Assembly (NCBI GenBank): GCA_017632825.1
Contig: JAGBQP010000139.1
Location: 1-5,177 of the forward strand
DNA from: Prevotella sp.
GTDB taxonomy: Bacteria > Bacteroidota > Bacteroidia > Bacteroidales > Bacteroidaceae
Direction of reading: 5' to 3'
Length of the DNA stretch: 5,177 bases
The notes under the pieces are model-generated. The model had not been told where the DNA came from. It made no database searches and worked only from the letters and a program-made list of their open reading frames with translations. Shown in pieces: positions 1 to 5,177 of this stretch (positions within the stretch are counted from its first letter, which is position 1; each line of letters starts with the position of its first letter). The translations under genes and the position numbers were made by a program.

Positions 1-2201
1 AAATTTATTCAGGCGGTCTTGGTATGTTGGCAGGTGACTATGTGAAAGAGGCTTCCGACTCCAACGTGGATATGTGTGCAGTTGGTTTCCTATATCGTTT
101 TGGTTATTTCACTCAGAGCCTATCTATGGATGGTCAACAGGTTGCTAACTATGAGACACAGAACTTCGGTTCACTGCCCATCGAGCGCCAGCTTGACAAG
201 GATGGCAATCCACTTGTCGTAGATGTTCCATACACAAACTATCAGGTACATGCCTATGTGTGGCGTGTCAATGTCGGACGTGTGAAGCTGTACTTGCTTG
301 ATACGGATAATGAGATGAACTCTGAGTTCGACAAACCCATCACGCATGCTTTGTATGGTGGTGACTGGGAGAATCGTTTGAAGCAGGAAATCTTGCTTGG
401 TATTGGTGGTATGCTACTGTTGAAGAAACTCGGTATAAAGAAAGATATCTACCATTGCAACGAAGGCCACGCAGCCCTATGTAACCTGCAGCGCCTGTGC
501 GACTATATTGAGGAAGGCTTATCGTTCAATCAGGCATTGGAACTAGTACGTGCCAGCGGCCTCTACACTGTACATACACCTGTACCCGCAGGTCACGATT
601 ACTTTGATGAGGGCTTGTTTGGCAAGTATATGGGCGGATACCCTCAGAAATTAGGCATCTCGTGGGACGAGTTCATTGGTATGGGTCGTACGAATCCCGA
701 TGACAAGAGCGAAAAATTCTGTATGTCAACCTTTGCCTGCAATACCTGTCAGGAAGTTAATGGCGTCTCAATGCTTCACGGTTGGGTAAGCCAGAAAATG
801 TTTGCACCTATTTGGAAGGGCTACTATCCAGAGGAGAACCATGTAGGCTATGTTACCAATGGTGTTCATTTCCCGACATGGGCTGCTACAGAGTGGCGTA
901 AGGTCTATGCTAAGTATTTCGACTCTAAGTTCATGGAAGACCAGTCGAATGAGGAAATTTGGCATGGTATCTATAACTGTCCTGATGAGGAGGTGTGGGC
1001 TACCCGTATGGCCCTAAAGAAGAAACTGTTTGATTACATCAAGGAGCAGTTCCGTGAGACTTGGTTGAAGAATCAGGGTGATCCCTCACGTGTCGTGCAA
1101 CTGTTGGAGAGAATGGACCCCAATGCTCTTGTTATTGGTTTCTGTCGTCGCTTTGCTACCTATAAGCGTGCCCATCTGCTGTTTACAGATGAAGCTCGTC
1201 TTTCGAAAATTGTCAACGATCCGGAACACCCAGTTATTTTCCTTTTTGCAGGAAAGGCTCATCCTGCTGATGGGGCTGGTCAAGGTCTTATTAAGAAAAT
1301 CTATGAGATTTCCCAGCGCCCGGAGTTCCTTGGAAAGATTATTTTCCTTGAGGACTATGATTTCCTGTTGGCTCGTCGTCTTGTTTCTGGTGTTGATATC
1401 TGGATGAATACGCCGACTCGCCCCCTGGAGGCTTCCGGTACATCAGGTGAGAAGGCAGAAATGAACGGCGTTGTAAACCTCTCAGTCAAAGACGGTTGGT
1501 GGCTTGAGGGCTATCGTGAGGGCGCCGGTTGGGCTCTTACTGAGAAGCGTACCTACCAGAATCAAGGTTATCAGGATCGTCTCGATGCTGCAACTATCTA
1601 TACCCTGCTTGAGAACGAGATTGTTCCCCTCTATTATGATAAGGATAAGAAGGGACTTTCTAAGGGTTGGATTAAGGTTGTCAAGAACTCTATTGCACAG
1701 ATTGCTCCTCATTACACGATGAAGCGACAGTTGGATGATTACTATGATAAGTTCTATGTAAAGCAAGCTAAGCGCTTTAAGGAGATTTCCAAGGATGATA
1801 ATCGTCTGGCTAAGGAGATTGCTCTGTGGAAGGAGACGGTTGCCGAGCGTTGGGATGCTATCAGCGTTGTTAGTGCCGACTGGGATTACCCCGCTGCAGG
1901 CATTGAAACTGGTCAGAAATATACCTTGCGTTTTGTCATCAACGAGCAAGGACTTGATGATGCTGTTGGCTTGGAAAAGGTGAACGTTTTCATCAACAAG
2001 GATGGTGAGGAGAGTATTTACTCTATTGAACCACTGAAGATGGTACACAGAGATGGTAATAACTTCACCTTTGAAGCAACGCTATCACCACAGCAGGCTG
2101 GTGCATATAAGAGTGCTGTACGTATGTATCCAAAGAACAAGCAACTGCCTCATCGTCAGGATTTCAGTTATGTAAAGTGGCTTGAATTGCCTAATTATTA
2201 A
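1..2201 (+). CDS. glgP: Alpha-glucan (glycogen) phosphorylase, GT35 family, 5' end cut off by the window
   Basis: Cytoplasmic PLP enzyme that phosphorolyses alpha-1,4-glucan (glycogen) to glucose-1-phosphate. The frame is open from base 3 and reads IYSGGLG just before the ATG at 24. That is the conserved phosphorylase YSGGLG block, so this ATG is internal and the true start lies upstream. Counting from that Met, visible blocks are HCNEGHAA (144-151), HTPVPAGHD (184-192), [11 protein letters not shown] (276-286), [10 protein letters not shown] (375-384), FAGKAHPAD (408-416) and [14 protein letters not shown] (469-482), followed by DGWW. K477 in SGEKAEMNG aligns with the PLP-bearing lysine of muscle phosphorylase (NMKFMLNG). 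The pattern fits the shorter, divergent 'alpha-glucan family phosphorylase' branch (TIGR02094) rather than the E. coli GlgP type. Residues from about 608 form a C-terminal beta-rich extension that I associate with that branch. About 732 residues are present; with a family length near 850, roughly 100-130 are missing. No internal frameshift is seen. A strong terminator follows the TAA by 10 bases. Confidence 0.95.
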   Translation, partial: IYSGGLGMLAGDYVKEASDSNVDMCAVGFLYRFGYFTQSLSMDGQQVANYETQNFGSLPIERQLDKDGNPLVVDVPYTNYQVHAYVWRVNVGRVKLYLLDTDNEMNSEFDKPITHALYGGDWENRLKQEILLGIGGMLLLKKLGIKKDIYHCNEGHAALCNLQRLCDYIEEGLSFNQALELVRASGLYTVHTPVPAGHDYFDEGLFGKYMGGYPQKLGISWDEFIGMGRTNPDDKSEKFCMSTFACNTCQEVNGVSMLHGWVSQKMFAPIWKGYYPEENHVGYVTNGVHFPTWAATEWRKVYAKYFDSKFMEDQSNEEIWHGIYNCPDEEVWATRMALKKKLFDYIKEQFRETWLKNQGDPSRVVQLLERMDPNALVIGFCRRFATYKRAHLLFTDEARLSKIVNDPEHPVIFLFAGKAHPADGAGQGLIKKIYEISQRPEFLGKIIFLEDYDFLLARRLVSGVDIWMNTPTRPLEASGTSGEKAEMNGVVNLSVKDGWWLEGYREGAGWALTEKRTYQNQGYQDRLDAATIYTLLENEIVPLYYDKDKKGLSKGWIKVVKNSIAQIAPHYTMKRQLDDYYDKFYVKQAKRFKEISKDDNRLAKEIALWKETVAERWDAISVVSADWDYPAAGIETGQKYTLRFVINEQGLDDAVGLEKVNVFINKDGEESIYSIEPLKMVHRDGNNFTFEATLSPQQAGAYKSAVRMYPKNKQLPHRQDFSYVKWLELPNY

Positions 2202-2211
2202 ACGATTATAT

Positions 2212-2261
2212 AAGAAGGGGCCTTCGAATTAATATTTCGAAGGCCCCTTCTTTTTGTTTTT
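2212..2261 (+). terminator. Strong intrinsic terminator after glgP
   Basis: A perfect 15-bp inverted repeat (2214-2228 with 2236-2250) flanks a 7-base AT-rich loop (2229-2235). Two further A-T pairs at the base can extend the stem to 17 bp. The right arm runs straight into TTTTTGTTTTT (2251-2261), the U-tract expected for Rho-independent termination of glgP. It also lies 21 bases past the stop of the convergent 95-residue ORF. In that direction the tract after the stem is only TTATATAAT, so termination of the minus-strand unit here is possible but weaker. Confidence 0.93.
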
Positions 2262-2271
2262 CCGTTAGACT

Positions 2272-2559
2272 TTATTCTTTTATTGCCGCAGCTTGGCATG
2301 CCTGCTCTCGCTGTTCATAAAGAGTATTGACTTGTTTTGTAATGAAACTTGGAGGAGTGCCGACGCCAACATGGCAACGGACCGTGCGGACGATGCGCTG
2401 ATTGTAGGTGACGATTATGTGTTGTTGTACCAGAGAGTCATAGTACTGATTAGTCGTAGCTTTCGTTGGACTGTTATAGCCACTGATGCCATCACGGTTA
2501 GCAAAAAAGGCAGCGACGATTAGTGTCGCTGCCAGTATGCTTAGAGTTTTGTTGCTCAT
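2272..2559 (-). CDS. Small hypothetical protein with N-terminal hydrophobic segment, last gene of the prs unit
   Basis: I do not recognise a family for this 95-residue protein. It opens with a short polar, lysine-containing stretch (MSNKT) and a hydrophobic segment at about residues 6-20 (LSILAATLIVAAFFA). This is either an uncleaved membrane anchor or a weak Sec signal; there is no lipobox cysteine and the -3/-1 positions (F, A) are poor for signal peptidase I. The rest is polar and mixed (about 21-95), with two cysteines (C62, C88) that could pair outside the membrane and an ending rich in Gln, Glu and Ala. The ATG lies 27 bp after the prs stop on the same strand, which suggests cotranscription with prs. 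The competing plus-strand ORF over the same bases lacks any such organisation. No clear Shine-Dalgarno site is seen, as is usual in Bacteroidetes. Coding status rests on signal-like architecture, spacing and strand, not on homology. Confidence 0.6.
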   Translation of the reverse strand: MSNKTLSILAATLIVAAFFANRDGISGYNSPTKATTNQYYDSLVQQHIIVTYNQRIVRTVRCHVGVGTPPSFITKQVNTLYEQREQACQAAAIKE

Positions 2560-2567
2560 GGCGAGTT

Positions 2568-2586
2568 ATGAGATATTAATACTCAT
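2568..2586. repeat. Imperfect palindrome in the gap between prs and the small ORF
   Basis: The 19 bases ATGAGATATTAATACTCAT have 5-bp arms ATGAG/CTCAT around an unpaired A and the self-complementary core TATTAATA. The palindrome fills most of the 27-bp gap, ending one base before the prs stop codon begins. It could be a weak RNA hairpin or a protein-binding site, but an AT-rich palindrome of this size can also arise by chance. Confidence 0.35.
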
Positions 2587-3519
2587 TTATACGATGTAGA
2601 GATCACTGATGCTCTTGTTGTCGATAACACGGCGGATTGCTTCGGCAAACATGTCAGCTACAGAGAGTTGCTTCACCTTTGCACAACGCTGAGTGTAAGG
2701 AATAGAGTCAGTAAAAACAATCTCTTCGAGGGCCGAGTCTTGAACGCGGTCACTGGCGGGACCACTCATGACACAGTGGCTGGCACATGCGCGGACTGTC
2801 TTTGCACCGTTTTCCTTCATCAAGTCTGCTGCTTTGGTGATGGTACCAGCGGTGTCAACCATATCGTCGATAATAACGACATTCTTACCTTCTACCTCAC
2901 CAATAATCTGCATAGTAGCTACAACGTTGGCACGGGCACGTGTCTTATTGCATAATACTAACGGACAGCCAAAGTATTTGGCATAAGTGTTTGCACGCTT
3001 TGAACCGCCAACGTCAGGTGATGCAATAACAAGGTCTTCGAGTTTTAAGCTCTTAAGATAGGGAATGATGACGTTCGATGCGTAGAGATGGTCAACAGGG
3101 ACATCAAAGAAACCTTGAATCTGGTCAGCGTGCAAGTCCATGGTAATGACACGATTGACACCAGCAACGCTCAGCAAGTCGGCTATGAGTTTGGCACCAA
3201 TGCTGACACGGGGCTTGTCCTTACGGTCTTGACGAGCCCACCCGAAGTAGGGGATGACTGCATTGATGGTGCGAGCAGAAGCACGCTTGGCAGCATCAAT
3301 CATGAGTAGTAGCTCCATCAAATTGTCACTATTGGGGAAAGTGCTTTGTACGAGGAAGATATCGCGACCGCGAATGCTCTCTTCGTAACTAACGGCAAAC
3401 TCGCCGTCGCTGAATTTAGTGATTTGCAGTTGTCCCAGTGGACAGCCTAAACTGTCGCAGATGCGCTCTGCTAAGTACCTCGTGGCTGTGCCCGAGAAGA
3501 CCATGTATGAGTTATCCAT
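2587..3519 (-). CDS. prs: Ribose-phosphate pyrophosphokinase (PRPP synthetase), class I
   Basis: Cytosolic enzyme that transfers pyrophosphate from ATP to ribose-5-phosphate to give PRPP, the precursor of purine, pyrimidine, NAD, histidine and tryptophan synthesis. It is 310 residues, close to the usual 310-320, and appears complete. Visible motifs are FSDGE (36-40), the ATP-binding WARQDRK (94-100), the divalent-metal/flexible region DLHADQIQGFF (128-138), SPDVGGSKRA (167-176), the catalytic-loop stretch NKTRARAN (191-198) and the PRPP/ribose-phosphate loop VVIIDDMVDTAGT (214-226). K192 and R194 match the catalytic Lys and Arg of the Bacillus enzyme (EKRRPRPN) although the surrounding loop differs. 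The chosen Met begins six residues before the VFSGTA strand, as expected for the N-terminal Rossmann-like domain. The start lies 38 bp after the stop of the ThiE-like gene with no clear promoter or terminator between them, so the two are probably cotranscribed. Confidence 0.97.
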   Translation of the reverse strand: MDNSYMVFSGTATRYLAERICDSLGCPLGQLQITKFSDGEFAVSYEESIRGRDIFLVQSTFPNSDNLMELLLMIDAAKRASARTINAVIPYFGWARQDRKDKPRVSIGAKLIADLLSVAGVNRVITMDLHADQIQGFFDVPVDHLYASNVIIPYLKSLKLEDLVIASPDVGGSKRANTYAKYFGCPLVLCNKTRARANVVATMQIIGEVEGKNVVIIDDMVDTAGTITKAADLMKENGAKTVRACASHCVMSGPASDRVQDSALEEIVFTDSIPYTQRCAKVKQLSVADMFAEAIRRVIDNKSISDLYIV

Positions 3520-3557
3520 TGCTTATATTTGGTTTTACTTTTCTCTGTTGCTCTTTG

Positions 3558-4166
3558 TCAGCCGACAGCCTTGCGGAGTTTCTCGAAATGGGTGATGAGC
3601 TCCTTGTAATCAAGTCCGGCCTGTATATTGAACCTGTTCCATAAATCGCCGCATATGACAACGCCACCAAAGCCCAGTTCCTTGGCAATGTGGATGTTGT
3701 TGAGGTTCATGCCGCCCAAAGCGTAAACCTTTTTATCAATGAGCCCCTGCCGTGAAGCTTCACGTAGTTCGTCCATTGTTAACGTAGCTCTGTCGTTCTT
3801 GTTGCTTTGGCTGTCGAACAGGGTCTTTAGGAATACGTAGTTCGAACGTTTTTTTGCATCTTTCAGTTCGCTGACAGCATGGCATGTCCGGCTGACATTG
3901 CCGCGATAGCCATCGGGTGTGTCTGCTTGAGCCGTATTAAGATGGATGCCGCGCAAACGATATTCATCCTTCAGGTAGAAATGGTCGTGAACGGTAATTT
4001 TCCCGTAGTAGTCCTCATTAAGTAGCGTGAGTAGGCGCTCGGAGTAGATGGGTTCCGCTTCGGGCTTGTACAGATGTAGGTTGTCTAAGCCTGCCTCGAA
4101 GAGTGTGGACAGGATTTTGTCCTCCTCGACGAAGAATGTGGCTTTTGTCATGACAATCAGTCTCAT
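3558..4166 (-). CDS. ThiE/TenI-like (thiamine phosphate synthase family) TIM-barrel protein
   Basis: This 202-residue protein matches what is commonly annotated in Bacteroidales as 'thiamine phosphate synthase'. ThiE joins HMP-pyrophosphate to thiazole phosphate to make thiamine phosphate; the related TenI isomerises the thiazole phosphate. Barrel landmarks are RLIVMT (2-7, strand 1), LDNLHLYKP (27-35), ITVHDH (57-62), GIHLN (73-77), RTCHAVSELKDA (93-104, in place of the ThiE GxSxH block), YVFLKTLFDS (110-119), YALGGMN (148-154) and GGVVICGDLW (167-176). The last two match ThiE ALGGI and the phosphate-binding GVAV block. However, the canonical ND pair reads HD, the VHVGQxD loop reads IHLNTAQAD, and the usual TxTK pyrophosphate stretch reads DSQSNKN. 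Fold membership is therefore well supported but true ThiE activity is not. It is the first gene of the unit, about 28 bases downstream of a promoter-like box. The first Met is chosen because it directly precedes strand 1; Met6 would cut that strand. No gene symbol is given for this reason. Confidence 0.82.
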   Translation of the reverse strand: MRLIVMTKATFFVEEDKILSTLFEAGLDNLHLYKPEAEPIYSERLLTLLNEDYYGKITVHDHFYLKDEYRLRGIHLNTAQADTPDGYRGNVSRTCHAVSELKDAKKRSNYVFLKTLFDSQSNKNDRATLTMDELREASRQGLIDKKVYALGGMNLNNIHIAKELGFGGVVICGDLWNRFNIQAGLDYKELITHFEKLRKAVG

Positions 4167-4194
4167 GCTCTATTCTGTTTTCTTCTTTCTGCTG

Positions 4195-4202
4195 CAAAGG
4201 TA
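4195..4202 (-). promoter_or_regulatory. Bacteroidetes-type promoter -7 box for the ThiE-like/prs unit
   Basis: Read on the minus strand the bases are TACCTTTG, a match to the Bacteroidetes sigma -7 consensus TAnnTTTG, followed by CAGCAG. Transcription would begin around 4187-4190, leaving an A/G-rich leader of roughly 20-25 bases before the ATG at 4166. A good -33 TTTG is not found at the usual 19-21 base spacing; a TTAG (4219-4222) lies at 16 bases. The -7 box alone supports the call. Confidence 0.7.
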
Positions 4203-4204
4203 CG

Positions 4205-4252
4205 AAAAAAAATGGTAACTAATAGCTGATAAATGATAATTTTTCAGTCACC
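4205..4252 (-). terminator. Probable intrinsic terminator after the EamA transporter gene
   Basis: On the minus strand, 16 bases past the transporter stop, GGTGACT (4252-4246) can pair with AGTTACC (4220-4214) as 7 bp including one G-U wobble, and ATTTTTTTT (4213-4205) follows directly. The intervening 25 bases can form a second small stem, CTGA/TCAG with AAA/TTT pairs beyond a mismatch. The long loop makes the hairpin weaker than the one after glgP, but a stem running straight into eight T is the expected terminator form. Confidence 0.5.
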
Positions 4253-4268
4253 GCTTAATTTCTTGACA

Positions 4269-5174
4269 TCAATTTGCCTCCTCCTTGGTGGTGACTTGCG
4301 TCACGATGTAAGCACTAATGAGTACGAGTACTGCAGCCACGGGTTTGTCCCACGTCAGGATGTCCTGTCCTATCAAGATGGCAACGAACGAAGCAATAAC
4401 AGGCTGTAGATTAGTATAGATAGAGACGGTTGTTGCCTGAAGGTGTTTCATGGCGAAGGGGATCAAGAAGAAACCGAGTGCCGTAGCACAGATGACAATA
4501 AATGCCATTTCCAGTATGCCTGTCCAGCTCCATGCTGATGTGAAAAGCGCATTTGTCGGCAGTTCGGGAATGGCAATGGGGACTGTGACAATGGCAGAAA
4601 TGAGGAACACGTACTTCATCTGTGTCACTGGTGAGTATTTGGAGGCTACGTTTCGTGTGATAATCAGGTAGATAGCCCAGGTGAGTACACTCAAGATGGC
4701 TAATAAGATACCTATCAGGTCGTTCTTCCCCGAGCCCAAAGACTGACTCATCAGTACCATCAGAACGGCACCGGCTATGCCTAACAGTACGCCAAAGGAT
4801 TTCTTAGGTGTGATTTTCTCTCCAATGGTCAGTGCAGCACATAACATTACTGCTACAGGAGTAAGCGTGGCAATGAGTGAGAAATACACGGGGCTGGTGT
4901 AGTCGAGTGCCCAAGCTGTCAGTGTCTGAGAAATGACGAAGCCAAGAAGACCGCCGAAGAGAATGGTCAATAAGTCTCTGCGCTCCACTTTCTCCTTGGG
5001 CAGAAAGGCTGCAATTATCCAGAAAAGAATACAGGCGCCAAGTGAACGCGAGGCCATATAGCCCATTGGTGATACCCAGTCGTTGAGCAACAGTTTAGTA
5101 ACAGGTACGCCGAGACCGAAAATAGTGTTGGCCAGTAAGATGGCTCCATGAGCCTGTAGCTTTTTATTCTCCAT
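4269..5174 (-). CDS. EamA/DMT-superfamily inner-membrane transporter, 10 TM
   Basis: Drug/metabolite-transporter superfamily protein of 301 residues, the usual length for the two-repeat EamA type (RhaT/YdcZ-like permeases). Ten hydrophobic segments fall at about 8-26, 36-58, 67-87, 95-115, 126-143, 151-172, 184-203, 216-240, 248-269 and 276-294, forming two five-helix EamA repeats (about 8-141 and 153-292). The first repeat ends in the typical block TIGEKITPKKSFGVLLG, and the second carries the matching LIGQDILTWDKP. Basic residues near the N-terminus (KK at 4-5) and the acidic tail TKEEAN suit an inner-membrane protein. The substrate cannot be read from sequence; members export amino acids, metabolites or drugs. 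The ATG is only three bases from the window edge, so the start context and any upstream promoter or earlier start cannot be seen. The gap to the next gene holds its probable terminator, so it is likely a separate transcription unit from the ThiE-like/prs genes. Confidence 0.92.
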   Translation of the reverse strand: MENKKLQAHGAILLANTIFGLGVPVTKLLLNDWVSPMGYMASRSLGACILFWIIAAFLPKEKVERRDLLTILFGGLLGFVISQTLTAWALDYTSPVYFSLIATLTPVAVMLCAALTIGEKITPKKSFGVLLGIAGAVLMVLMSQSLGSGKNDLIGILLAILSVLTWAIYLIITRNVASKYSPVTQMKYVFLISAIVTVPIAIPELPTNALFTSAWSWTGILEMAFIVICATALGFFLIPFAMKHLQATTVSIYTNLQPVIASFVAILIGQDILTWDKPVAAVLVLISAYIVTQVTTKEEAN

Positions 5175-5177
5175 TTG

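Noticed and set aside
24..26. ATG at 24 as the true glgP start
   Set aside because: The frame stays open to the window edge and reads IYSGGLG before it, a conserved part of the phosphorylase. The start is therefore upstream of the window.
1078..1407. 109-residue plus-strand ORF in a second frame of glgP
   Set aside because: It overlaps the Glg[11 protein letters not shown] and FAGKAHPAD region in another frame. It is hydrophobic by frame shift only, with no independent start context.
1482..2048. 188-residue ORF on the minus strand inside glgP
   Set aside because: It lies wholly antisense to strongly conserved phosphorylase sequence. Its translation is rich in Leu, Ile and Asn without recognisable domain organisation, as expected for a shadow of plus-strand codon usage.
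2293..2523. 76-residue plus-strand ORF opposite the small prs-linked gene
   Set aside because: It begins shortly after the glgP terminator with no promoter-like sequence. The opposite strand has a better gene architecture (signal-like N-terminus, 27-bp spacing from prs).
2668..3309. Plus-strand ORFs of 72-95 residues across prs
   Set aside because: All are antisense to conserved PRPP synthetase motifs and have no family resemblance of their own.
4167..4268. Possible riboswitch (for example TPP) or small RNA upstream of the ThiE-like gene
   Set aside because: After the predicted start site the leader is only about 20-25 bases, too short for a TPP riboswitch. The structured part is better explained as the transporter terminator.

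Overview
The window looks like an ordinary chromosomal segment from a Bacteroidales bacterium, most likely Prevotella or a close relative. Four things point there: a TACCTTTG box that matches the Bacteroidetes -7 promoter consensus (TAnnTTTG), A-rich leaders without clear Shine-Dalgarno sites, moderate GC by eye, and protein sequences that read like Bacteroidales versions of their families. The genus is inferred from remembered family resemblance; no search was run.

Layout. A 5'-truncated alpha-glucan (glycogen) phosphorylase gene runs on the + strand from the left edge to 2201 and ends at a very strong intrinsic terminator (2212-2261). Everything to the right is on the - strand. Read in the direction of transcription, the right edge holds a 10-TM EamA/DMT-family transporter gene (5174 to 4269). 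A 102-bp intergenic gap follows, with a probable terminator for the transporter next to a Bacteroidetes-type promoter. That promoter serves a probable three-gene unit: a ThiE/TenI-like thiamine-phosphate-synthase-family protein (4166-3558), ribose-phosphate pyrophosphokinase prs (3519-2587) and a short, unrecognised 95-residue membrane or exported protein (2559-2272). Gaps inside the unit are 38 and 27 bp. The small gene converges on glgP, and the glgP terminator lies between the two.

How the genes relate. GlgP releases glucose-1-phosphate from storage glucan, and Prs makes PRPP from ribose-5-phosphate and ATP. Both are central carbon and nucleotide housekeeping functions, but they sit on opposite strands and need not be co-regulated. 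The ThiE-like protein lacks several canonical ThiE ligand residues, so its chemistry is the least certain of the recognised genes. No mobile element, CRISPR array, RNA gene or defence system was seen. Nothing here looks like a new multi-gene system; the points worth following up are the divergent ThiE-like protein next to prs, the unknown 95-residue protein, and the compact terminator/promoter overlap.
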